Both the position numbers and the translations under genes were made by a program. Of a stretch of 64,000 bases of DNA, positions 36,339 to 45,576 are shown piece by piece; the first letter of the stretch is position 1, and each line of letters starts with the position of its first letter. This DNA comes from Tropicimonas_B omnivorans (GTDB lineage Bacteria; Pseudomonadota; Alphaproteobacteria; Rhodobacterales; Rhodobacteraceae), in assembly GCF_031846565.1 (NCBI RefSeq), contig NZ_JAVRHL010000001.1, positions 868,001 to 932,000 on the forward strand, given 5' to 3'. The notes below the pieces were generated by a model. The model did no database searches. It was not told where the DNA came from and worked only from the letters and a program-made list of their open reading frames with translations.

Positions 36339-36830
36339 GATGTCTTCCGCTTTCGCTGGTCCGGGGCCAACCTTAACGGGAGGCGGCCGTGCGAGAAAGT
36401 GGGACAGGCGGGTCGGACCTACGATGTGTCGCCGCACCAGCGCCCTTGCCACCGGCGCAGCCTCCCCCGGGCCGGGGCAGACCCCGAGGGGCAGGCGAGG
36501 CGCCTTCGCCGGGGCCTGCCGATTCCATTCCGCCTGTCCTGCGCGGGGTAGGGGCGAGGGCAGCGGCTTTCTCGCCGCCCCTGTCCGGCATCACCGTCCT
36601 GACAAGTGAGGTGCGATTTATGCCCCGTCGGCGGGCACTTGCACCTCCCGGCGGCGGCTTTTCGCCAGTGACCTGCGGCATCGCGGCATTTTCGGCGCGG
36701 ACGTCTTTTCTTCGACGTAAAGGGCGGTCATGTCCGGATATGTCGGGGACGAGGCGCGGGTGTTGCGCGCACAGGTCGGCACGTTCGGCGTGTCCCGCGA
36801 CGGGTTCTGAAGGATCTTGATACTGGCGCT
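36339..36830. other. 492-base intergenic stretch upstream of opgC
   Basis: This divergent region must carry the opgC promoter and that of the glycosyltransferase-like gene. The only small frame of note is 36730-36810 on the plus strand, 26 residues (MSGYVGDEARVLRAQVG...), with AAAGGG shortly before its ATG. Its stop overlaps the AAGGA that precedes opgC. It may be a leader peptide or chance. Nothing else is clear. Confidence 0.45.
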
Positions 36831-38027
36831 ATGACCGCAACAGACATACTGCCAGCCGCGCCCCCCCAGGTTGCAGCAACCATTCCCGTGGCTGCGCGCG
36901 ACATCCGTCTCGATTTCTTCCGGGGCGTTGCGATGTTCCTGATCTTCATCGCCCACATGCCCGGCAATTTCCTGAATGCGTGGCTGCCGACGCGCTTCGG
37001 CTTCTCGGACGCGACGGAGATCTTCGTCTTCTGCTCGGGCGCCGCGTCCGGCATCGCATTCGGCCGCGTCTACGACCGGTCCGGCTTCGCCGTCGGGACG
37101 GCTCGGATCGGCCTGCGCGTCTGGCAGCTCTACTGGGCGCATATCGGCTTCTTCTTCGCGCTTGCCGCGACGCTGGCCGCGATCGACGGGGCGGGACTGT
37201 TCGAGAAGGACTACGTGAACTCGCTGAACCTCACGCCCTTCTTCGCGGATCCCGAGGCGGTTCTTCCGGCGCTGATGACGCTGACCTACGTGCCGAACTA
37301 TTTCGACATCCTGCCCATGTACATGGGGGCGCTGGCACTGGTGCCGCTGATGATGGCGGCGGCCCGGATCTCCCCCGCTGCGGCCATCGCGCTCTCGGTC
37401 GGGATCTGGGTCCTGGCGGCGATCGAGGTGCTGCACCTGCCGGCGGAGCCCTGGTCCGACCGGGAATGGTTCTTCAACCCGTTCGGCTGGCAGCTCGTCT
37501 TCTTCACCGGCTTTGCACTCACGCGGGGATGGATCAGGACGCCGCCGGTGACATGGGGCCTCGTGACGGCCGCGCTGATCCTGCTCGTCCTGGCGATGCC
37601 GTTCGCCTATTGGCGCTTCTACATCCATCACGAGTGGATCCTGAGCCTGCGGGAAGCGGCCCGGCCCCTGCTCGAGAAGACCGATCTCGGCCTCTTCCGC
37701 TATCTTTACTTCCTCGTCCTGGCCTATGCCGCCTATGCCCTGTCCGGCCCCGAGGGGCGGGCGCTCCGGGCCACGCCCGCCGGCATGGCGGGGCAGCTCT
37801 GGGGCGGGCTGCGCGCCGCGATCGTCCGCGTCGGTCAGCGGTCCCTCGCGGTCTTCGTCTTTTCCATGGCGCTGTCCCGGATCGCCGGGCTGGTGCTCGA
37901 TGTGACCGGCCGTACATCGCTCCTCGTCCTCGCCGTCACCATTGCCGGCTGCGCCCTCATGGTGGGAGTGGCCTACGGCACCGGATGGCTCATGTCGGAA
38001 CCCTGGCGCAAAAGGACATCGTCATGA
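36831..38027 (+). CDS. opgC: OpgC membrane succinyl/acyltransferase for periplasmic glucans
   Basis: Adds succinyl (or other acyl) groups to osmoregulated periplasmic glucans. The 398-residue protein has about ten hydrophobic segments and the OpgC opening RDIRLDFFRGVAMFLIFIAHMPGN (near residue 24), with the RLDFFRG and H residues shared by this acyltransferase-3-like family. ATEIFVFCSGAASGIAFGRVY follows. Its stop overlaps the opgG start by four bases (ATGA), so addition of charged groups is expressed together with backbone synthesis. The ATG has only a distant AAGGA upstream. Confidence 0.9.
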   Translation: MTATDILPAAPPQVAATIPVAARDIRLDFFRGVAMFLIFIAHMPGNFLNAWLPTRFGFSDATEIFVFCSGAASGIAFGRVYDRSGFAVGTARIGLRVWQLYWAHIGFFFALAATLAAIDGAGLFEKDYVNSLNLTPFFADPEAVLPALMTLTYVPNYFDILPMYMGALALVPLMMAAARISPAAAIALSVGIWVLAAIEVLHLPAEPWSDREWFFNPFGWQLVFFTGFALTRGWIRTPPVTWGLVTAALILLVLAMPFAYWRFYIHHEWILSLREAARPLLEKTDLGLFRYLYFLVLAYAAYALSGPEGRALRATPAGMAGQLWGGLRAAIVRVGQRSLAVFVFSMALSRIAGLVLDVTGRTSLLVLAVTIAGCALMVGVAYGTGWLMSEPWRKRTSS

Positions 38028-39565
38028 TTTCCCGTCGCACGGCTCTTGGCGTGATCGCGGCCGGCCTCGCGGCCCGCGGCGCGTCCGCCGAGATCATCGA
38101 GGAGACGCCGCCGCGCAGCGCGGCGCGTCTGCTCTCCCTGTCTCAGCCCTTTTCGGTGGAGGCTCTCCGGACCCGGGCCCGCGCGATGGCGGGGCGGTCC
38201 TTCACGCCGCGCGATCCCGTCCCGCAGGCCTGGCAGGACTTGAGCTACGATGAGTATCGCTCGATCTGGTTCCGCGATGCCGCGGCGCTCTGGAACGAGA
38301 CCGGACGCCCGCTCCGCGTCGATTTCTTCGCCCCCGGCCTCTATTTCCCCCGCGGCGTTTCGATGTTCGTGGTGGAGGACGCGGCGGCGCGGATGGTCGC
38401 GTTCGACATGGACCTCTTCGACACGACCGACCGGTTCCCCGATCTGCCGGTGAGCGAGAGCATGGGCTTCTCCGGCCTGCGTCTCCGGGCCGAGCTCGAA
38501 AAGGCCGGCATCTACCAGGAATTCGCGGTCTTCCAGGGCGCGAGCTACTTCCGCGCCATCGGTCAGGGCGAGGTCTACGGTCTGTCGGCGCGGGCGCTGA
38601 CGGTGGACACGGCCGGCCCGAAGGGCGAGGAGTTCCCGGATTTCACCGAGTTCTACCTCGAAGCGCCAGATCCTGGCGCGACCACCTTCCGCATCCACGC
38701 GCTCCTCGACAGCCCCTCCGTCACCGGCGTCTACAGCTTCGACATCTCTGCCGGCGAAACGACGGTGATGGACGTGGACGCTGTGATCTATCCGCGGCGG
38801 CGGCTGGCCAATATCGGCCTCGCACCGCTTACCTCGATGTTCCTCTTCGACCAGACCAACCGCGGGCGCTTCGACGATTTCCGCTCGGCGGTGCATGACA
38901 GCGAAGGCCTGTGCATCCATAACGGCCGGGGCGAGACGCTCTGGCGGCCCCTGGCCAACCCCAGGACGCTCCAGATCTCCCAGTTCCTCGACGACGGGAT
39001 GCGGGGCTTCGGCCTGATGCAGCGGACGCGCGATTTCTCCGCCTATTCCGACCTCGAGGCGCTCTACCACAAGCGCAGCTCGGCCTTCATCGAGCCGAAG
39101 GGCGATTGGGGGCCGGGGTCCGTCACGCTGGTGGAGATCCCCGCCGATCGTGAAATCTACGACAACATCGTCACCTACTGGACCCCGCGGGAGCCGCTCG
39201 AGAGCGGCAGCGAAGTGCCTTACGCCTACCGCATCACATGGGGGCCCGAAGCGGCGCCCGAGCCCGATGCGCCGGCGCGGATCGTCGATACCCGGATCGG
39301 ACGGGACTTCTCCGGCAAGCTCGTCATCGTGCTCGACTTTGCGGGAACGGACGCGATCGAGGACGTCTCTGCCGAGGATATCTACATGAACGCCTCACGC
39401 GGCACGCTCGGCACGCCGCGCCTCGAGACCAATCCCGATACCGGCGGCCCCCGCCTGACATTCTCCTTCGATCCCGGCGAGGAGACCGCCTCCGAACTTC
39501 GCGCGCAATTCGTCCGGGGAGACACGCGCCTTTCAGAAGTGTGGCTGTACAGATGGACGAGCTGA
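38024..39565 (+). CDS. opgG: periplasmic glucan biosynthesis protein OpgG/OpgD
   Basis: Periplasmic protein that shapes or releases the glucan made by OpgH. The 513-residue protein carries a twin-arginine-like signal (MISRRTALGVIAAGLAARGASA, cleavage near residue 22). It continues with the mature-domain features SLSQPFSVEALRTRARAMAG, the YRSIWFRDAAALW segment and LTSMFLFDQTNRGRFDDFR near residue 272. The Tat-type signal is more typical of OpgD than OpgG, while the position between opgC and opgH favours the OpgG role; paralogues cannot be separated by eye. It overlaps opgH by 13 bases. Confidence 0.92.
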   Translation: MISRRTALGVIAAGLAARGASAEIIEETPPRSAARLLSLSQPFSVEALRTRARAMAGRSFTPRDPVPQAWQDLSYDEYRSIWFRDAAALWNETGRPLRVDFFAPGLYFPRGVSMFVVEDAAARMVAFDMDLFDTTDRFPDLPVSESMGFSGLRLRAELEKAGIYQEFAVFQGASYFRAIGQGEVYGLSARALTVDTAGPKGEEFPDFTEFYLEAPDPGATTFRIHALLDSPSVTGVYSFDISAGETTVMDVDAVIYPRRRLANIGLAPLTSMFLFDQTNRGRFDDFRSAVHDSEGLCIHNGRGETLWRPLANPRTLQISQFLDDGMRGFGLMQRTRDFSAYSDLEALYHKRSSAFIEPKGDWGPGSVTLVEIPADREIYDNIVTYWTPREPLESGSEVPYAYRITWGPEAAPEPDAPARIVDTRIGRDFSGKLVIVLDFAGTDAIEDVSAEDIYMNASRGTLGTPRLETNPDTGGPRLTFSFDPGEETASELRAQFVRGDTRLSEVWLYRWTS

Positions 39566-41460
39566 CCCGCCTTCTCACCGCCGTTGCCGGCCCCGCCGGC
39601 TCGGAGATGGTTCCGCCCGAGCAGCCCCTGCCGCACCCGCGTCAATCGCTGCGCCATGTTCCCGACGAAGGCCGCTGCGCCGCGCCGATCCGGCAGCGTG
39701 CCCGCGCCTGGCGGGCGATGACGTTCCTGCCGGCGCTTCTGACCACGGGGCTTCTCTGCACATTCTTCGGCCGCTGGCTGGCGGAGGACGGGCTCGGCGT
39801 CGCCGAGGCGGCCCTCGTCGCCCTTGTCTGCGCCACGTTCTTCTGGATTGCCATGTCGCTGGCCACGGCCACCGTCGGCTTCCTGCACCTTCTGACCGCA
39901 CCGCCGCTGCGCACGCGCGCGGCGGATCCGGCCCCTCGCGGGATCGACGTTGCGCTCCTCGTGCCGATCTACAACGAGGTCCCCTGGGACGTGATGGGCA
40001 ATGCCGCGGCCATGCTGGACGAGCTCGGCCGCTCGGAGACGCCGCACACCTTCTCCCTCTTCGTCCTGTCCGATACGCGCGATCCCGTCATCGCCGCCCA
40101 GGAATGGCGGGCCGCCGAGCTTCTGGCCGAAGCGCTGCCGGAGGGGCGCCGCTTCTACTATCGCCGCCGCCCGGAGAATACCGACCGCAAGAGCGGCAAC
40201 ATCGCCGACTGGGTCGCCCGCTGGGGCGGCGGCCATGAGGCCATGGTGGTGCTGGATGCCGACAGCCTCATGAGCGGCAAGGCCCTCACCAGTCTCGCAT
40301 GCGAGATGGCGGCGGACCCCTCCGCCGGTCTCATCCAGTCCTTCCCCCGCCTGATCGGCGCACGGACCTTCTTCGCGCGGGTGCAGCAGTTCTCCTCCGT
40401 CGTCTACGGCGCCCTTCTCGCCGAGGGGCTGGCGACGTGGACCGATACGGACGGGAACTACTGGGGCCACAACGCGATCATCCGCACCGCGGCGTTCGCC
40501 TCCTGCGCGGGCCTGCCGCGCATGCCGGCCCTGCGCGGCGAGGGCGGGCTCATCATGAGCCACGATTTCGTCGAGGCGGGCCTTCTGCGGCGCGCCGGCT
40601 GGTCCATCCGCTTCCTGCCCAGGATCGATGGCAGCTACGAGGAAAGCCCCGCCTCCCTCATCGATTTCTGCCTCAGGGACCGGCGCTGGTGCCACGGCAA
40701 CCTGCAGCATATCCTCGTTCTCGCGACGTCCCGCCTTGCCGGTGTCTCGCGGTTCCATCTCTTCTCGGGCGCGATGGCCTACCTGATGTCACCCGCCTGG
40801 TTCGTGCTTCTGTGCATCTGGGCCCTGCTCGGCACCGGGCAGACCAGCCTCGTGCAGTACTTCTCGCCGGAAAACCCGATGCGCCCGCTCTGGCCGGAGC
40901 TCTCTCCGCTCGACAACGTGCTCGTCCTCGTCTTCATGTACTCGATGCTGCTGGCCCCCAAGGCGCTTGGGGCGCTTTCGCTGCCGCTGACCGGCATCAG
41001 GCCCGCGCATTTCGGACGCCGCCGCTTCTTCTGGCTCTCGATCTGTCTCGAGGTCGCGGCCTCCGTGGCCTTCGCCCCGATCCTGATGGTGCAGCAGATG
41101 ATCGCCGTCCTGCGCACCATCGCCGGCGTTTCGGCCACCTGGTCGCCGCAGGCCCGCTCCGGCGGCAATTACGGGCTGGCGGTCCTGCTGCGCTTCCACG
41201 CGCTCGAGACGGTGACCGGGATTCTCCTCGTCTCCGGCATGGCGACGGGGCTGGTCTCGCTCTGGCTCCTGCCGATCGCGGCGAGCCTGCTCCTCGCCGT
41301 CCCGATCTCCGCCCTGTCTTCCGTCGATCTGGCGCAGAGGCGCTGGACGGATGTCTGGCTGAGGACACCTGAATCGGTCCGCGAACCGGGCATCATCTCG
41401 AGCGCCCGCACCCGCCGCGAGGAACTTCGCCGGACGCTTGCAGAGCCCGGAACGGTCTGA
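39553..41460 (+). CDS. opgH: glucan biosynthesis glucosyltransferase OpgH
   Basis: Inner membrane processive family 2 glucosyltransferase that builds the linear beta-1,2-glucan backbone from UDP-glucose. The 635-residue protein has N-terminal helices (about 55-115), then a cytoplasmic GT-A domain with LLVPIYNEVPWDVMGN, LSDTRDP, the metal-binding VVLDADSLMSG, and the RDRRWCHGNLQH element corresponding to Q/RXXRW. Several more helices follow. The ATG at 39553 overlaps opgG, matching the family start (MDELTRLLTAVAG). It is shorter than the approximately 850-residue enterobacterial OpgH, mainly at the N-terminus. Confidence 0.95.
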   Translation: MDELTRLLTAVAGPAGSEMVPPEQPLPHPRQSLRHVPDEGRCAAPIRQRARAWRAMTFLPALLTTGLLCTFFGRWLAEDGLGVAEAALVALVCATFFWIAMSLATATVGFLHLLTAPPLRTRAADPAPRGIDVALLVPIYNEVPWDVMGNAAAMLDELGRSETPHTFSLFVLSDTRDPVIAAQEWRAAELLAEALPEGRRFYYRRRPENTDRKSGNIADWVARWGGGHEAMVVLDADSLMSGKALTSLACEMAADPSAGLIQSFPRLIGARTFFARVQQFSSVVYGALLAEGLATWTDTDGNYWGHNAIIRTAAFASCAGLPRMPALRGEGGLIMSHDFVEAGLLRRAGWSIRFLPRIDGSYEESPASLIDFCLRDRRWCHGNLQHILVLATSRLAGVSRFHLFSGAMAYLMSPAWFVLLCIWALLGTGQTSLVQYFSPENPMRPLWPELSPLDNVLVLVFMYSMLLAPKALGALSLPLTGIRPAHFGRRRFFWLSICLEVAASVAFAPILMVQQMIAVLRTIAGVSATWSPQARSGGNYGLAVLLRFHALETVTGILLVSGMATGLVSLWLLPIAASLLLAVPISALSSVDLAQRRWTDVWLRTPESVREPGIISSARTRREELRRTLAEPGTV

Positions 41461-41466
41461 GGCGGA

Positions 41467-41528
41467 GCGGGGCAGGAAGCTGCCCCGCCATTCGCGCGCT
41501 TGAAGCGGCGGGCCGGCCGGCCCGCCGC
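41467..41528. terminator. double inverted repeat between convergent opgH and GH13-like genes
   Basis: Two perfect inverted repeats fill the 74-base gap: GCGGGGCA/TGCCCCGC (41467-41488, 6-base loop) and a 24-base palindrome (41505-41528, halves GCGGCGGGCCGG and CCGGCCCGCCGC). They are well placed to separate converging transcripts, but no T-run follows either, so termination is inferred. Confidence 0.5.
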
Positions 41529-41534
41529 CCCCGA

Positions 41535-43931
41535 TCAGCGCGGCATGCGGGTGAACACGAGACCCATGCTGTCCCGCAGGACGATCGGCCCGCCGACATA
41601 GTCCAGACCGATGCCGGGCGTTCTGAGCGCCAGTTCCCAGCCGAACCCGTCCAGCCCCGGAATGCCGAGACGCACCGGATCGAAATCGTCCGTCGGGCCG
41701 CCCTCCATGTGGGTCACGGTATAGACCTGCTCGCCGTCCGGCCCGTTGCGGAGGGAGGTGAAGACCGTCCGTCCGTCGATCGGACGGATGTAGTCGAAAT
41801 GGTCGCCGTCCTTGAAATTGTCCCGAAGCCACGGCCGTTTGCGGCGGAAGTTCCGCACGGCCAGCATGAAATCGGTCTGAACGGAGTCGAGCCGCGGCAG
41901 GGAATGGGAGACGTTGCAGTATTCGTGCATGTCGTCCATCCACGCGCGCGCCACCGCCTTCAGCGTCGCGTCGCTGAAATGCTCGGGCCCGGCAAGCTTC
42001 GGTTCGGCCACGTTCAGAAGCCGCGCGATCTCGTCGAGGTCGTACTCGGTGACCTCCACCAGGGCCGGCAGGAACTCGAAGAACCGCGCGAGATCCTCGC
42101 GGGTGGCGAAGCCCATCTCCTTCAGGCGCCGGAAGTTGGCGGGGACGGAATAACTGTACTCGTCCACCTGCCACTTCAGGCTGATCGCCTCCTCGGCCAC
42201 GACCTTCACGCCGTAGAGGTCGTCCTGGTTGCGGATGAAGCCCCAGGACGCGCGGGCTCGGGCGTTCAGGAAGTCCATCGGAACGCCCGGCAGCGCGGCA
42301 CAGGTCAGCATCGCCACGGCCGGATTGTCATAGGCCTTGTCGAGGATCTCCATCTTCGTGTCGCCGAGGCGGGTGTTGATGTTGAGCTTCGGGTTCACCT
42401 GGGTGCCACGCCGAAGCGTGTCATGGTTGGCCGTCCCGGAGATCCAGTTGGCGCCATGGGTCAGCATTTCCTGGATGCGCCAGAACTTCGACAGCCAGAA
42501 CGTGTAGATGAACGGCGTGTTGTGGGCGAAGGTGAGCGGCCCCCACTGGAAGATGTCGTCGTCCTTCTGGCTCTCCACCACCGCGCGGTAGGTGGAGGAC
42601 AGCTCCCAGTCCTCCTGCGGCCACGGGCGGCCATCCTCGAAGATGAACCACGGTCTGTAGGTGGTGCCGGCGACGCATTGTTCGACGTCCGCCATCTGCT
42701 GGAGATACTCGTCGTCGTGCTTGAGCTCCTGGCTGGTCGGGTCCCACCACTTGAAGTCCTGCGCGCCGTCGACACGGACGCCATCCGCCCCGAAATCGAC
42801 CTTCCGGCGCTGCAATTCCAGGAGGATCGCGCGGACGGTGGGGTTCTTGTAGGCCATGTTCTGGCCGTACATGTTCGGCCCGGCGAAGAAGTGCGCGTTG
42901 AGCGCGCCGAGGCCCTGGTTGTCGGAATGTCCGAACACCACGTCGAGGATCAGACGCTTCGGGGGCTGGGTGGTGCCGGGACGCGCGGGAAAGGTATGGA
43001 GCGTCGCCGCGAGGTCGACCAGCTCGTCCGGCCGCCCGCTTTCCAGGAGCACCGGGTTCACCGTGGCCATGCCGCCGATCACGACGTCGTAGCCCCAGTT
43101 CGTGGTGTCGGGCCGGGTGAGGTTCACCGTCACCTGCCCGTCTTCGTGGTCCGTCTCCTCCCAGAAGGCATGCCCGTCCTCGTAGACCGTCGTCGGCTCC
43201 ACCGGGAGTAGCTGCACCGCGTCATAGCCGAGGAAGAGCTGGTCCGCGGGCTCGAGCGCCATGTCGTTGGCGAGGCGCTCCGCGAGGCGCTGGTAGCGGC
43301 GGTTGAGCGAGGCGATGGTGCCGCCGGCGGTGGCGGTGGGGACGTGGATCTGCAGGATATTCGTCGGCGGGCCGAACTTGTAGGCGCTGCCGTCCTCCGT
43401 CGCGAGGGAGCGGAAATACTCCTCGTCCGCGCGCCCCCGATGCATGGAAGCCACGTCGTAGAGCTCCGCCGGCGCGAACGCGCCGTAGGGCAGGGAGGCC
43501 GCGAGGGGGTCGAGGATGCGGTGCCAGGCTCCCTCCGGGTCGCGCCAGACGAGAGCGTAGAAGTCGCCCACATCCTCCCGCGTGCCGATCCTCAGTCCGG
43601 ACACGGCGGCGAAGACGCGATCCTCGTAGCGCGCCACGGGCAGGTAGACCCGCTCGAAGCGCAGGGTCTGGCTGGCGCGGGTGAGGTCCACGTCCTCTTC
43701 GGGTGCGAGAAGCTCGAGGAACACGTCCCCGTCCGGCACGCGGTGATCCAGGAGTTCAGGCGTCCAGAAGCCGAAGGTGACGTGTCCTTCCGCGACATGG
43801 GCGCCAAGGCGCCGGGCCAGCTCCATCTCGGCGTCGAAGGAGGTTTCCGCTTCGTTGAGGATGCGGTGGCAGTCTTCGGCCAGGCCCGCGGCGATGTCGG
43901 GCCGGGCTTCGGCGCGATCTTTGAGGGACAT
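41535..43931 (-). CDS. GH13-like glycoside hydrolase, glucosylglycerol hydrolase (GghA)-like
   Basis: A 798-residue cytoplasmic protein closing the glycogen operon. The central GH13-like barrel shows the nucleophile aspartate D388 in DFGADGVRVDGAQD, a candidate acid/base in RPWFIFEDGRPWPQ near residue 437, and the NHD element of WISGTANHDTLRRG near 505. It differs from GlgB/GlgX in length and in its N-terminal 200 residues, and I match it from memory to the glucosylglycerol hydrolase family known from cyanobacteria (Slr1670 type). It would then release glucose from glucosylglycerol, an osmolyte. A different alpha-glucoside substrate is possible. Confidence 0.65.
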   Translation of the reverse strand: MSLKDRAEARPDIAAGLAEDCHRILNEAETSFDAEMELARRLGAHVAEGHVTFGFWTPELLDHRVPDGDVFLELLAPEEDVDLTRASQTLRFERVYLPVARYEDRVFAAVSGLRIGTREDVGDFYALVWRDPEGAWHRILDPLAASLPYGAFAPAELYDVASMHRGRADEEYFRSLATEDGSAYKFGPPTNILQIHVPTATAGGTIASLNRRYQRLAERLANDMALEPADQLFLGYDAVQLLPVEPTTVYEDGHAFWEETDHEDGQVTVNLTRPDTTNWGYDVVIGGMATVNPVLLESGRPDELVDLAATLHTFPARPGTTQPPKRLILDVVFGHSDNQGLGALNAHFFAGPNMYGQNMAYKNPTVRAILLELQRRKVDFGADGVRVDGAQDFKWWDPTSQELKHDDEYLQQMADVEQCVAGTTYRPWFIFEDGRPWPQEDWELSSTYRAVVESQKDDDIFQWGPLTFAHNTPFIYTFWLSKFWRIQEMLTHGANWISGTANHDTLRRGTQVNPKLNINTRLGDTKMEILDKAYDNPAVAMLTCAALPGVPMDFLNARARASWGFIRNQDDLYGVKVVAEEAISLKWQVDEYSYSVPANFRRLKEMGFATREDLARFFEFLPALVEVTEYDLDEIARLLNVAEPKLAGPEHFSDATLKAVARAWMDDMHEYCNVSHSLPRLDSVQTDFMLAVRNFRRKRPWLRDNFKDGDHFDYIRPIDGRTVFTSLRNGPDGEQVYTVTHMEGGPTDDFDPVRLGIPGLDGFGWELALRTPGIGLDYVGGPIVLRDSMGLVFTRMPR

Positions 43932-43941
43932 GGGGTTCCTT

Positions 43942-45576
43942 TCAGGTCTTCACGTCGGGGCCAGCGCGGCCGGTGCGCTCCGCGATCCCGGCAAGCTGGT
44001 CTGCGGCTGCGATGATGTCAGCGAGCGCCTCCTGCGCATCGCGGTCCATCGCCTCCGGCTTCTCCTCCACGTCCTCCAGATAGACGCGCAGCGTCGCGCC
44101 CGACGTGCCGGTTCCCGACAGCCGGTAGACGATGCGGCCTCCCCCCTCGAATTCGATACGGATGCCCTGCCGCTCGGCCCGTGAGGCGTCGACAGGATCG
44201 TCATAGGCAAACTCGTCCGCCGCGGTCACCTTGCGGTTCGCGATCATGGTGCCCGGCAAGTCGGCCAGACGCCCGCGCAGGTCGTCCATCAGGCCGTTTG
44301 CGGCTTCCGCGTCCACGCCTTCGTAGTCGTGGCGTGAATAGTAGTTCCGACCGAAGCTGCGCCAGTGATCGGCCAGCAGCTCCTTCACGCCCTTGCCGGT
44401 TTCGGCGAGGATGTTGAGCCACAGGAGCACGGCCCAGAGACCGTCCTTCTCCCGCACATGGTCCGATCCCGTCCCGGCGCTCTCCTCACCGCAGATCGTG
44501 ACGCGTCCGGCATCCAGAAGGTTGCCGAAGAACTTCCATCCGGTCGGCGTCTCGTAACAGTCGATGCCAAGCTTCCCGGCCACCCTGTCCACCGCACGGG
44601 AGGTCGGCATGGACCGCGCGGCGCCCTTCAGCCCCCCGGTATAGGCCGGCGCGAGATGCGCGTTCGCGACGAGGACGGCGAGACTGTCCGAGGGCGTGAC
44701 GTAGATGCCGCGGCCGAGGATCATGTTGCGGTCGCCGTCGCCGTCGGACGCCGCTCCGAAATCCGGAGCGTCCTGCGACATCATCAGATCGAGGAGCGGC
44801 TTGGCCCAGATCGGGTTGGGATCCGGGTGGCCGCCGCCGAAGTCGGGCAGGGGCTGCGCGTTGAGGACGGAGCCTTCCGGCGCGCCGAGGCGGGCCTCCA
44901 GGATCTCCTTGGCATAGGGGCCCGTCACGGCATGCATCGCGTCGAAGCGCAGCGTGAAGCCGGAGGCCAGGAACTCCCGGATCCTGTCGAAATCGAAGAG
45001 GCGCTCCATCAGGGCGGCGTAGTCCTCGACCGGATCCACGACCTCGATCTCGGTTTCGATCAGGCGGTGGGTGCCGATCGCGGCGAGGTCGATATCCTGA
45101 CTTTCGGCGATACGGTAGGCGGTGACGGCGCGGCTCGCCTCGAAGATGCGGTTCGTCACCTCTTCGGGAGCGGGGCCACCGTTCCCGGTGTTGTACTTGA
45201 TGCCGAAATCCTCGTCCTCGCCGCCCGGATTGTGCGACGCGGAAAGGATGATCCCGCCATCGGTGCCCCGGCTGCGGATGAGGTTCGAGGCGGCGGGCGT
45301 CGAGAGGATGCCGCCCTGTCCGACGATGACGCGCGCCGCGCCCTGCGCCGCGGCCATGCGCAGGATCACCTGGATCGCGCGGTCGTTGAAGTAGCGACCG
45401 TCCCCGCCGAGGACGAGGGTCTTGCCCTCGGCGCCGCCGATCCCGTCGAAGATCGCCTGGACGAAATTCTCGACGTAGTGAGGTTCCATGAAGGTGCGGG
45501 TCTTCTTGCGCAGCCCGGACGTGCCGGGTTTCTGACCCTCGATCGGTGTCGTCTCGACCGTGATGATCTCGCTCAT
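43942..45576 (-). CDS. pgm: phosphoglucomutase (alpha-D-glucose)
   Basis: Interconverts glucose 1-phosphate and glucose 6-phosphate, linking glycogen turnover to glycolysis. The 544-residue protein carries the catalytic phosphoserine in GIILSASHNPGGEDEDFG (near residue 113), the metal loop DGDGDRNM, the sugar-specificity loop CGEESAGTGSDH and a C-terminal RLSGTGTSGATLR phosphate-binding loop. The ATG overlaps the malQ stop by four bases. The longer open frame to 46653 lies inside malQ in another frame and is not real. Confidence 0.95.
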   Translation of the reverse strand: MSEIITVETTPIEGQKPGTSGLRKKTRTFMEPHYVENFVQAIFDGIGGAEGKTLVLGGDGRYFNDRAIQVILRMAAAQGAARVIVGQGGILSTPAASNLIRSRGTDGGIILSASHNPGGEDEDFGIKYNTGNGGPAPEEVTNRIFEASRAVTAYRIAESQDIDLAAIGTHRLIETEIEVVDPVEDYAALMERLFDFDRIREFLASGFTLRFDAMHAVTGPYAKEILEARLGAPEGSVLNAQPLPDFGGGHPDPNPIWAKPLLDLMMSQDAPDFGAASDGDGDRNMILGRGIYVTPSDSLAVLVANAHLAPAYTGGLKGAARSMPTSRAVDRVAGKLGIDCYETPTGWKFFGNLLDAGRVTICGEESAGTGSDHVREKDGLWAVLLWLNILAETGKGVKELLADHWRSFGRNYYSRHDYEGVDAEAANGLMDDLRGRLADLPGTMIANRKVTAADEFAYDDPVDASRAERQGIRIEFEGGGRIVYRLSGTGTSGATLRVYLEDVEEKPEAMDRDAQEALADIIAAADQLAGIAERTGRAGPDVKT

